Shown: positions 54,141-64,000 of the stretch, piece after piece | How positions within the stretch are numbered: the stretch's first letter is position 1 | How the letters are laid out: each line of letters opens with the position of its first letter | Origin: Symsagittifera roscoffensis | Lineage: Eukaryota; Xenacoelomorpha; Acoela; Convolutidae | Reading direction: 5' to 3' | Assembly: GCF_963678635.1 (NCBI RefSeq) | Contig: NC_087065.1 | Coordinates: 10,625,579 to 10,689,578, forward strand | Length of the DNA stretch: 64,000 bases | Translations under genes and position numbers: made by a program | The notes under the pieces: model-generated | Database searches by the model: none | Told to the model about the DNA's origin: nothing | What the model saw: only the letters and a program-made list of their open reading frames with translations

Positions 54141-57100
54141 GTACTAAATTAACTCTTTTCTTTTCAACATTTCAATGCGTCTTTCGTTTGATTTTTATCG
54201 GCTAATTTGCAACTTTGTTATCTGCAATAAATTTCTCAATAAATTCCTCTGCAATAAATTCCTCTGAGTACTATTCTCATTAGCGAAGGACCGAATGAAA
54301 ATTCTCAACCAATCAAGGCCTTTTAAACTGTCCAAAACTGACCGATTTTATAGCTTGTTTCTCTCAAATTTACGATTAGTGAACTTTGATTGGCCATCAA
54401 CTTTTTCGCGCCTTCGGTCTTTCGCGCACGAGGAAAACCCAGATCAGTCTATCAGTTGTTTTTAAAATGAACTGTGATCTTGATGTTTCCCGAATTAGTT
54501 CCCAAAAAGCGTTAGCTGTGATGTTTTGAAGCATCCGAATTTTTTAATAAAAAACTAATCTTTTTTCAGTGAACGGTTTTTCTTACATCTTTCAGTCAGT
54601 CACTTCATGAAGAAAAATACTTGCTTTTAATTTCTCATGCTTTTAATTATTTGCTCGTATCAGCGTAAAAGCCTGTATGACTGTCTTTTTAACTCAATGG
54701 AGTAATGTTTGATTTAAAAATTTCTTTAAACTTTCAAAACAAAATTAAAAAATTGTATAACTTGACGAAAAATGATCACAGACGAATATCTTTTTAAAAT
54801 TGAGCGCAGTTCAGCAAAATGGTTTAGATGACATAAAAAAATTTTCTGGCGAGCGCAAACGAAAAAAAAAACGAGCACAAACGAGCGTCACCGACGTGCA
54901 CAAATATTCTGTCACCTTCGTCAAAAGCTGGAACAACAAATTGTTGTTTTTGCACAGGGCTTTTACATGGATAAACCGGGGAAATACGTTCATCTTAATT
55001 ACAAGCTCCAGTTAGAATTATATTTGAGTTTCAGTTTTTTTCGTTTTTTGGCTGCAAGATTTCGGCATATTTGTTTTTGACTCAGTTGCCCCATATTGGG
55101 TTGTTTAAAAGGCAAAATTTGATTGATAACGTGGTGGAGGGGAATGAAAATCCACTTCAGTTTCTGTTTGCTTCAACGAGCGTCTACCCATGATGTATCC
55201 GTGCATTTGTTGTTTCGACTTTTGCTTGGTGTGGTTTTTTATTCTGTCAATTTTCGGTGATCGAATCAAAGCTTCTAACAAAAAAAACTTTTGTGCCCCA
55301 TATTGACTCATCAAAATTAAATTTGAAGAGATTTTTTACCTCCAATCTTTTTTTGCAAAATTTTGGGAGTTTGAAAGGTGCAACTTTGGCCATTCTGGAC
55401 TATTTTATTCGTGCTTTGAAGATTTTATCCATAAACCTGAAATGCAACGTCAATAAGTTATGCTTGGCAAATATCCTTCTCAACAAAATTATTGCAAATT
55501 GAATTGAGGCTAGCTAATCGTTCCAAATGGAAATGAGGCTAGCAAATTGGACAGTTATGAACATAATGTTAGCAAATGCTTTTCCATCAGTGTTTTATTA
55601 AAATTCAAATTCTTCCGTAGCAACTAGTTTCCCAAAAAATCAATTGTTGCCTTATTTTGGCTGAATAACTTTTGCCCATTTTGAGGGCTAATTTAGTGAG
55701 CTATAAAATTGCTATAGATTTCATTACTCTCGCTGTATTTTTGCGCTGTGTTTTTAAAACAAATTGAAATCTTAATGTTTTATACTTTTGTCTTCAAAAT
55801 CTGAGTTTTTTTAGTTTTTTTTGCATGCAAAATTTCAAACAAATGGCGTTGACTATACTTATGGAAACAATTTTTCCAAATCCTTTAATGACAAAAAAAT
55901 TGCTTTTAGTATTAGGATTTGAAATATTAAAGTCGAGAAAAAGTGAAAAAGTGTTAACCAACTTTTTTCTAAATAACTAACTCTTAATAAGCTTTAGTTG
56001 CGATCACTCGAAGACCGTTTTGTTCCAGCTAACGTTGAGTACCTGAAATAAAACTTCGTAGAAGTCAAATTTGGTTTTATATTCCGGTCTTTGTAGCCGT
56101 GATTCGAACTCTAAAAAAAATGAAAAAAATTTCTCCCAGAGTTGAGAAAAACCGATCTCAAAATTTTTGGGTTTTCTGGACAAAATATTGGAAATTTGAT
56201 CAATTTAAATGAAATTGGCTGAGATCCCAATTCAATTCCGCTTCAATTATAACAAAGTTGCAGCTATTATTATACGTTTTACTTACTTTTTTACTTAAAT
56301 ATCTAATACTTTCTTGATAAAAAAAATCAATTTTTTTAATCGATTTTTTTTGATAATTTTTTTTCTAAAATTATTGTGGTTGGAATATTCTGGGCTACTT
56401 GCACAGCAACCATTTAATCTGTTCTTACTGCAACTTAATGATTTAATTTACTTCGACAAATATATCGATTTCATGCCTTTTGATAACTATTTCATTTTCA
56501 TGCGATTTAGTTTTCATCTCATTTGGGAATTCGGCAAAAAAAAACATCGTCACTTGGTCACGCTCGATTGTGATCCATCTATGACAAGCAGTATTTGACA
56601 GGCTCAGTGTCAAATTTAATAGTGTACAGCATTCGAGGAGTGTGAAGGAACCGTGGATTTGATAGCTGTTTTTGTTCCGACCATTGAAAATGGGGACGAA
56701 CTTTGTATTCGTTTGTATTTTATGATTTTTTTGTTTTCCACGCAAAATCAGGTTTACCCGAATCATTGGACTGGGTTGGATTTTTTCTTCAAAATCTGTT
56801 TTCCTATTGACCTATTTTACTATGACTCTCTATTATGCCTAAATTATATTTTTTTTGTTCAGATTTTTTAAATTACAATATGCAGAAAAAAACGACACCA
56901 GTTAGTAAAAAAACACCGTTTTTTCTATTTTTCTGAGACAACTTGCTGAGTAACCGGCTATCTTTGTTTCAACCTGTTTTTGTTTCCTCGAAGAATGTTT
57001 GAGTAAAATAGAGTGTGGTTTAATTTCAAACCCCTCTCAGTCGTAATTCGGATTCCGATAGAAAGAATAGTGAAGAGACACCTCATTTTGAAAATAAATT

Positions 57101-57289
57101 GAATTTGTTTCATACAAAATATGTTCTTGAATCGAAATATTGTACAACACAAATAGACCGTTTATTTTAAACAACATTAATGCATATTCTGCAATTTTTC
57201 ACACAAAGTATAAAAAACAGTTAGACGAACACCTTTAGGACAAAATCACTATGGTACAGGACATGTTAATAGAGTCAAGTCATTGACGT
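54141..57289. other. Region between acid phosphatase exon 2 and the fucosyltransferase end
   Basis: No further exon could be supported. It contains a stretch at about 54740-54930 similar to the left part of the 1.95-kb element at 46640-46830 (GATCACAG..., GCACAAATATTCYGT). Family D copies lie at about 56070-56420 (GTTGAGAAAAACCGATC; TGGGCTACTTGCACAGCAACC), 56670-56760 (TTCCGACCATTGAAAATGGGG; TTTTCCACGCAAAATC) and 56930-57070 (CTGAGTAACCGGCTATC; CTCTCAGTCGTAATTCGG). Confidence 0.45.
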
Positions 57290-57702
57290 CCCGGGTTGAC
57301 AAAAAATGCTTATCATACTCTTTCATACAATTTCATTGAGTAAAAGTGTATGTATGAAAATAGCAAAATAAGCATTTTTTTCATACTATAAAAATTTATT
57401 ACCAGCATTTTTTCCATACTATACTATAGAATTAAATTTAAAGCTTTTTATCAGACTTTTTATCCCCAAAATTGTATGAAATTAGATTGATAAGCATTTT
57501 TTTGCGCACTATGAAATTGTATGATAAGCTTTTTTCGACCAGAAAGCTTTAAAAGCGCCAAGTAGAATATGTATCTGTACCAAAATTCTTTAAAACCGTT
57601 TTAAAATTTTGTATGAAAATTGTATGATAAGCATTTTTTTCCATAGACACTATATATGAAATTGTATGATAAGCATTTTTCTTCTATGGAAGTCAACCCG
57701 GG
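57290..57702. mobile_element. Terminal-inverted-repeat element abutting the fucosyltransferase gene
   Basis: Ends CCCGGGTTGAC (57290-57300) and GTCAACCCGGG (57692-57702). The interior is built from many direct and inverted versions of TTGTATGATAAGCATTTTTT and TCATACAATTTCAT. It stops 27 bases beyond the fucosyltransferase stop codon. On the minus strand it carries the first AATAAA (57400-57395) after that stop. There is no ORF; the superfamily is unknown. Confidence 0.75.
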
Positions 57703-57729
57703 GTATTAAATTGTTCGCTGACCCTTTTT

Positions 57730-58519
57730 CTAAATACACGTTTGTAGATTAATGATTGTTTCATACGGATTCTCTATAATTTCTGGCTCCGTTTTCATGC
57801 CCATAGCTTTTCTATAATCCAGTTCTTTGAGCTTGTTGCATATTTTGCAAACAGTTTCAATTTCACTTTGCTCCAGGCGTGCAGTTTGTCTCCATTTATG
57901 ATAAGCTAGCATTTCATTCTCGTTTTTCACAAGCCGCTCGATATATTTTGTCAAGTTTGAAATTGATTCGAAATCCGAAACGTGAATAAAGGACCCTTTA
58001 GGTAGCTGCTTGTCGCAGCTTTCGCGCCACCCGTTCATGATTGGAATAGCACCGCCTTCTACTGAATTGTAAACTTTTTCAGAAATGTAACCTTCGCAAT
58101 ACGAATTTTCAAGGGCGAAATAGAATTTGCAGTCTTGGATTATTCGTTGTTGTGGTGCGTGAACGTCCTCTCTTTTTCCTTCAAGATAACCATGGTCCAC
58201 TACTTTTTCTTTTATCCCGCGTTGTTTCATGCACTCTTGTAATCCTTTGCCCCATACATGAAAGTTCCCTTCATAGTGAGCCAGAAACTCTTTCACAAAT
58301 CCTTGTCTCCCAGATTGATCAACAATGCAGTCGGAAAAAATCCAGCAGACATCTTTTTTTCTGGATTTCAATTCAGATGTTATCAGCTCCGATTTTTGAA
58401 TTGAACTTGGAGTTGCCGCTTTTGTGATGAAAAATGGGTAGTTAATGGTCGCTTTGTGGGATGCGAAGATTGTCCAGTTCAGTGCATTTTGCAGCTCCTT
58501 ATCACGAAAACCATCAAAC
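57730..58519 (-). CDS. Alpha-1,3-fucosyltransferase (GT10), last exon, 5-prime part missing
   Basis: Golgi type II enzyme family that moves fucose from GDP-fucose to GlcNAc-type acceptors. The exon encodes about 262 residues from an acceptor AG at 58521-58520 to TAG at 57732-57730. Seen in order: NWTIFASHKATINYPF; KKDVCWIFSDC, equivalent to the family WxxSxC region; GRQGFVKEFLAHYEGNFHVWGKG; and the GDP-fucose-binding signature CKFYFALENSYCEGYISEKVYNSVEGGAIPIMNG, near residues 145-178 of the exon product. The N-terminal cytoplasmic tail, membrane anchor and stem must be encoded upstream (above 58520), where only transposon debris is visible, so the rest may be outside the window or lost. Frame and motifs are intact in this exon. 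Specificity cannot be told. It faces the acid phosphatase gene on the other strand. Confidence 0.85.
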
Positions 58520-58529
58520 CTATGATGTC

Positions 58530-59032
58530 ATAAAATTAGTAGAGTCTAGTCGAAATCGTTCAGAATCGTTGGAAGGCGAAAGCTTTCACAACAAAACAAC
58601 CACTACTGAAGATGACGCTCGACTTGACATCAAGGCAAATGGACTCTGGGGAGGTCGATTCAGCCTAACCTTTTTCGATGTAAAAATTTTTAACCCCCAT
58701 GCTAAATCCTGCCTTGAAACTATATCTGACGCCACAAATATCATGAGAGTGTCAAAACATTAAAATACCAACAAAGAATTCTGGATGTGGAACACAGCAG
58801 ACTTGTTCCACTAATTTTTGCGTGTACTGGAGCAGCACCAGGCTCCACAAAAACGGTCCAGAAACTAGCAGAGAAACTCAGCGAAATACGGAACGAATCA
58901 TATTCGGACACAAAAAATTGTTTTGCACTTCTGAGGAGTGCAATCCTCTGCCTCAGGGGATGCAAAAAACCTAGAAATACATCTAACATAGACAAATTCA
59001 TCTGTGCTATAATCGAGGAGGGTAAGTTTTAA
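58530..59032 (+). mobile_element. Retroelement C-terminal domain (LDIKANGLWG type), decayed copy
   Basis: Two plus-strand frames joined by a shift near 58765-58790 carry DDARLDIKANGLWGGRF, FFDVKIFNPHAKSC, then SRLVPLIFACTGAAPGS and CFALLRSAILCLRGC. These are the same blocks, in the same order, as on the minus strand at 2660-2088. The frame is broken, so it is non-functional. It lies just upstream of the fucosyltransferase exon and antisense to it. Confidence 0.7.
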
Positions 59033-59857
59033 TTGACAGTTCTCTGGATGCTTTAAAATCGCTTGAATATATTCATAAGTTTTCCCGATGTAATTATATA
59101 GCATTGTTATGGCCGTATTCAACTTGTGCACGGACCGTCGTATGACGGAAAGGCCCATTTTAATTGACACCCTTTTTCTTTAACAAATTCAGTTTGTTAC
59201 GCTGCATCTCTCTCTATTTTTACTGCTTCAATCTGGAGTGGTACTCGTCACGCTGCATTCCACGTTCGAGTAATGTCCAGGGATGAACATCCTAACTTCC
59301 AGTTCCAGAGCCGGCCTGTTCAAGTCCGTGATATCTGCCTCCGAACATATTAAGCGTACCGAATGCTTTATCGGGTCTCCGTGCCGACTGGGTCCTTGGT
59401 TTCTAGTCTGCCTTCCGCTTCGTCTCGCTAATGGGGAGCCGTCAGTCTCTTCACGGAACGACTCATCGGAAAAACCTGAAGAAGTGTTCAGTGATTTTCC
59501 ACGTCCGCCTCTGCTGCTCTATCTCTTGACGTCAGGATCTCCTCGGCCGATTTTTGTACTGCTCGGGTGAGCAACTGAACAGGTAGATTCTCCCATTTAT
59601 CCGGCGTCATGTCCTGATTTTAAAAAGCTTTCAAGGTTATCTCCGGTGTTATCTGGCGAGTGATGAAGGATTTTTTTCAATTTTTCTATTTTTGCCCTTC
59701 TGGGTGTCAACGAGCATATAATTGCTTTCGACGAGCTTGGAATTAAGGTGAAACTTTGATAATCTGATTGTTGTTTCTCCTTGACTGCTGATGCAGCTTT
59801 GGCCTTTCTTGCCTTTTGGACCGTTGGTTTCTTTTCTTTCTTCTTGAGTGTAACTCA

Positions 59858-60455
59858 GCAAACATCAGAAGAAAGCAATCGATGCGCTGCTGATAGAGAG
59901 CGAATCGGAAGATGAGATGCTGCATCGACAGCAGAAATGGGAAAAAGAAATGGCCAGAGGGCTTCTTCAAGACAGTCCATCAATCGTAACATCAAAAGAT
60001 ACGGAGGCAGGCGAAAGACTGACTTTGGCAAAAAAATGAGAGAAGCCAAAAAATGCAGGTTTAATTACAAGCATCCCAGGAACTCAGGTGGAATTGCATC
60101 GGGCGTTTGCATCGAGGCGAGCCTTTAAAGCCCGGACTCGATCTCGCTCATTGGCTGACTGCACTCGCTGTTTAAACAGCGGACTCACATCACGACTGTT
60201 TGCTCTTTTCGCACGATGTTTCTCCTGAGTTCCTGGGATGCTTGTAATTAAACCTGCATTTTTTGGCTTCTCTCATTTTTTTTGCCAAAATCAGTCTTTC
60301 GCCTGCCTCCGTATCTTTTGATGTTACGATTGATGGACTGTCTTGAAGTAGCCCTCTGGCCATTTCCTGTTCCGATTTCTGCTGTCGATGCAGCATCTCA
60401 TCTTCCGATTCGCTCTCTATCAGCAGCGCATCGGTTGTTTTCTTCTGATGTTTGC
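59858..60455. repeat. Inverted duplication inside the Gypsy-like debris
   Basis: Arms 59858-60088 and 60224-60455 are near-identical reverse complements of about 231 bases, separated by about 135 bases. Both encode the same frame (KKMREAKKCRFNYKHPRN...), so one arm is an inverted copy of the other. Confidence 0.9.
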
Positions 60456-60945
60456 TTTTGGATTCTTCGGTAGTTGGGCTTTTGCCTTTTCTGGTTTTTT
60501 TCTGTTTCTCTGGTGATTGTGTGTTACTTTAGATTTTGCTTTGACACTCTTTCTATGTATCGCCCCGCGGCTGTTTTGACAACATAAAGCGTTTCTGAAA
60601 TTACGTTTACTTTTAACGGGTTCGTTAATACCTTCCCACTCTTCCTATTTTTTTTCTGAGAAGGTTTTGTGATAAATTGCTAGACAGTCTCCAGCGGTTT
60701 ATCTTCTATCAAGCCACGCTCTCACGAGTAGAGAAGTTCCTTTCTCAGTTTCGGATTTTTTGTACTGGTTTCATCCACTATCTGTCTGATATCGTTCGCA
60801 GATGTGTCCGTTCGTGTGGCATTCAATCGGGTGTTTACACCGAGGAGAGCCTTTAAAGCCCGGACTCGATCTCGCTCATTGGCTGACTGCACTCGCTGTT
60901 TAAACAGCGGACTCACATCACGACTGTTTGTCCTTTTTGCACAAT
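60095..60945 (+). repeat. Direct duplication flanking the inverted arm
   Basis: A ~110-base block containing CCTTTAAAGCCCGGACTCGA and CTGTTTAAACAGCGGACTCA occurs at about 60095-60205 and again at about 60822-60935. The second copy lies in a minus-strand frame, 60916-60722. Confidence 0.85.
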
Positions 60946-63424
60946 CTTCACGTTGTCCCTTGATTGGTCAATGCGTTTCTTAAACTGTGAAGCCGTGAGG
61001 GCCGATCGCTCCAGGTGCTCATTATCTAAATGATCAGAGTCGATTGAGAATTTGTCGCTTATGATTTTAAATTCTGTTTCTGGAAGTCGTCCAAATGAGG
61101 TTCGAAACGAGAGCGTACTATCGTCACTCCATCTAAGGTCACACATTATTGTGCCAAAACATAGCTTTATGGATGTGACGTTTTCATCGAAAAGGATCCC
61201 CCAAGTCTTCTTTTGATTGTTTGTATAGTCAGCTCGAGCAACCTACACCCTCGGTGGTCCCCCACAGGGCAGAATGTTTCTTCTTTGTTATTTTCTAAAC
61301 AACATTTTTTCATCGCTTTACCCTTGAAGCCGAAAAATTGATCAGTTCTCATTGATTCGGATATTCGGTTTGTATCGATATCAATACGTAAAAGTTTATC
61401 GAAGGTGAAACTGTTGAATTTTTATTTTTACCGGCGGAAATTTAGAGTACCGGTCTGTTGCCACAAGCAAGTATTTTTTTCCTGTATGGTCTTCGAGTGG
61501 TCACACGTAATCAAGCTGTAGTTCTTGTCTCGGCTGCGTTCGCACTGATAGCGGTTTTGCAGCTTTTTTTGGAATGACAGCCTTCTTATTATGTCTTACT
61601 GCATATGTAGCATTCTTACTATAGCGGGTGCAGCGTCTTTATTCCGCAGCCAAACTGACTATATCCTAAAGCATGTGGGGCCACAACAAATAAATGGAAA
61701 CGTCCAGCATCGCCTCTTGTCGCGGTTGACCGCGACTGATCCGCTTTAATACCGCTGGGCGCAATTGGCCGGGTACTTCCAACCGATTGTCCACAAGAAT
61801 GCAGTCGTCTACAACTGACATCTGGTGCATAGTGGATTGATGTACGGGCCCATAAGCTCGAAACTGTGACGGTCATTCCTCTCAATGACCCTGCGAAGCC
61901 TGTTCATCCACGTATCCTTCGTAATTATTTCGTCTAACAAGTTTTCGTCAAATAATTTTGACAGATTCCTTAAGCCTCCTTCGTCGAATCGTTCTGCCGA
62001 CGAAACTAGTTTTTTCGAGACGAGTGACTGTTTCGTCTTCCTGTCACTACGTTTAATTCTGGGCTGCTTTTCTCCAGCTATCTGCTGTGAGGTCTACTCT
62101 ACTTCAACGATGGGCGTCCCCTTCTTCCTGCTGTCGCTGTCGATTTCTCTTTCTGCTTATCTTTAGATGATCATCTCTGAGTTGGCCTCCAGCTCTAACA
62201 TGTTCCCAGGTTTGTCCAGATTCTCTGCTCCGATGAGGTCCCAAAACGAAACTAGCCTAGGCGCTGCTTTCTTAATTGCCGTGGAGGTCAATGTCTCTGG
62301 ATTTACTCTGATGTATTTGTCCATCGCCTCCCACTCGATATGGGGGATGGCTGAGTCAGAGCAGTCTGAATCTGACCGGTTTGATGTTCCTTTTTCTTAC
62401 CATCCTAGTCCTTTCGAAAGTTGTTTCTGTTACCTCCCCTGTCGTTCGATCTCTCCCGCTACTGGGATTCTTCTCACTGATCCTCACTGTTTTCTTTAAG
62501 TTTTCGCTCTCTGGCTGGTTGTTGTTGTCGTCCATTTTTTGGATTATTTTGTAATTTCTCCAAACTTTAGCTATACGGCTGTACTGAATGAGATAATTTT
62601 GAAAAACTGTCTTGTTGCAACGTTGAAAGTCTTGATTTTTTATCGGTTTCGTTCCGATCGAGACCTGTTTGTTTTGAACAGTTTTGGTTACCCTAGCAAC
62701 CGTGAGATGACGTGTCTTTCTTTTAGCTATCGTCAGTTTTAGCTTCAGAATGTTCCAGAACTACTTTTTTCCGTTCGAGCCCCCTGTGTTGTTTAGCCGA
62801 CTGCTTAAGCAGTAAAGAGCTTTGTAAAAGTCTCTAATGATGTTACAACGAAATTTTTGTCTGATGCCAATTCTGACCACGGTTCCCCGGTCGACTCTCT
62901 TGATGCATAGTCCACTATCCCCAAATCCCTTTCCCGGGATATGTACTATTTTAAATTGGTAAGGTAGCAATTTGTCCGCCCATCTGGCGAGTCTGGGTTG
63001 ATACGTTCTGCTCGACCAAATCTCACCCAATGCTGACGCGAGAGCCTAATGATCTGCAGCTATTATAAACTCCTTTTACCAAAAGACATTTTTAAAATCG
63101 GTCTACCGACCAAACTTCTGCGATTAGTTCAAGCTCGTTGGTCGAATATTTGTTTTCTTGGGCGTTTAAGTATCGTGTTGCAATTGCAATTGGCATCCAC
63201 TCCCCATCCCCAGCTTTTTGATGGAAGTTTGCACCATGTCCACTATGGCTTGTTTTGGCATCGAATAGAGTTTCCTTCATGGGCTAATAATAATTTATCT
63301 TGGCGGTATTTTCAAAAATTTCTGATTGCTGTTGCCTCCATTGGAGTTTTTTTTACTGGCATTTTAATATTTTTCAGTTTTTTTCTCATTTTCAGCACGT
63401 AATAGTGGTCGAAGCTTATCCGTC

Positions 63425-64000
63425 AAACTTGCTTCGTTCGGAATAAATTTAGAGAGATGGTTAATGCTACCCAAGAACAATTTTAGTTGTTTAAGAGATT
63501 TGGGTGGGTTTAAATTTGATATCGCCTCTGTTCTCGTTATTTTGGAGTAATTCTGTTCGGTGATAAATTGTGACCGATACAGTTCACTTCAGTTTGAAAG
63601 AACTTACACTTAGAAAGTTTCAAAGCGAGGTTTTCATCATCGAGTTTTTTAATACCTCGAGAACCAATTTTTCGGTTTCCTTTTCGTCTCATTTTGAGAC
63701 GATTAAAATATCATCCGAAAAAAAATTGTGTTCCTAGAATGGTTTAATGTTCGATCTTTAGCCTTTTCGGAGTTCGATCCATAGCCCTTCCGGAATAAAT
63801 TTAGAGATGGTTAATGCCCGCCAGGAACTATTTTAGTTGTTTAAGAGATTTGGGTGGATTTCAATTGAGTATAACTTCTGTTTTTGGAATAATTCCGCTC
63901 GGTGATTATTTGTGACAGAGCCAGTTCACTTAAGTTTGAAAAAATTCTTACTTAGAAAGTTTTAAAGCGAGATTTTCAACATCGAGCTTCTTATTACCTC
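63425..64000 (-). repeat. Tandem duplication within the reverse transcriptase
   Basis: GGAATAAATTTAGAGA(GA)TGGTTAATGC and TTGTTTAAGAGATTTGGGTGG occur at about 63440-63510 and again at about 63792-63860. The following TTCACTTMAGTTTGAAA and TTAGAAAGTTTYAAAGCGAG blocks repeat at the same spacing of about 350 bases. Confidence 0.8.

Larger units (their letters stand above)
59290..64000 (-). mobile_element. Ty3/Gypsy-type LTR retrotransposon pol, decayed and rearranged
   Basis: On the minus strand, from right to left: reverse transcriptase with FSDDILIVS near 63720; RNase H with GHGA, ATRYLN and YSTNELELIAEVW at 63280-63092; an RNase H end with PRLARWADKL and VHIPGKG at about 62990-62920; an integrase core with HTGKKYLLVATDRYSKFP near 61490-61430 and CPVGDHRGC near 61270; and a Gly/Arg-rich C terminus with ARRSGRQTRN near 59420. 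Frame shifts and stops are frequent, so it cannot make a working polyprotein. Internal duplications are noted separately. LTRs are not visible, and the element runs off the right edge. Confidence 0.85.

Noticed and set aside
54800-55015. Basic 71-codon ORF as a small gene
   Set aside because: The stretch resembles the repeat at 46640-46830, and the coding frame is not shared between the two.
1-64000. CRISPR array, operon or bacterial gene cluster
   Set aside because: No regularly spaced repeats; the genes are spliced and animal-type.

Overview
The window is a piece of an AT-rich animal nuclear genome. It contains spliced genes with GT-AG introns, long introns packed with interspersed repeats, and animal-type retroelements and cut-and-paste transposon remnants. 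Every host gene is metazoan in character (myosin VI, PEX11, an SLC17 transporter, a histidine acid phosphatase, a GT10 fucosyltransferase). I read it as an invertebrate but cannot name the phylum from the sequence.

Layout. 1-2660: remains of two non-LTR-type elements, both on the minus strand. 2845-27371 (+): a complete myosin VI gene. I resolved 21 coding exons that join in frame to 1300 codons, ending in the full cargo-binding tail. 27372-32597: intergenic, with a hAT-like MITE just after the myosin gene and assorted repeats. 32598-33353 (+): an intronless PEX11-type peroxisome gene. 33940-49365 (+): a complete SLC17 (sialin/vesicular transporter class) gene in five exons, 506 codons. Its introns hold an R-C-E composite pair, a pogo/Tigger-like MITE, another terminal-inverted-repeat element, a BEL/Pao integrase fragment and a 1.95-kb inverted-repeat element with internal tandem copies. 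50198-54140 (+): the first two exons of a secreted or lysosomal histidine acid phosphatase whose later exons are not visible. 57730-58519 (-): the last exon of an alpha-1,3-fucosyltransferase. 58530-64000: almost entirely retroelement debris, including a rearranged Ty3/Gypsy-type element on the minus strand.

The host genes do unrelated jobs: actin-based transport toward the minus end, peroxisome proliferation, organic anion transport in lysosomes or vesicles, phosphate hydrolysis, and glycan fucosylation. I see no operon logic.

The most unusual content is the repeat landscape. Several interspersed families recur through the introns: (A) composite elements with a 5-prime palindrome, an internal tRNA-like core and a 3-prime hairpin followed by CTCTGTGT; (B) a second tRNA-cored family with a different 5-prime module; (C) a ~450-bp family carrying the block CTCCACTATCGAACAGC; (D) a ~500-bp family marked by CAGTGTCGAGAAAAACCGG and CTGTGCTACTTGCACAGC. 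The same short modules appear in different combinations, suggesting a genome-specific clan of modular non-autonomous retroposons. Coordinates of repeat edges are approximate because they were read by eye.
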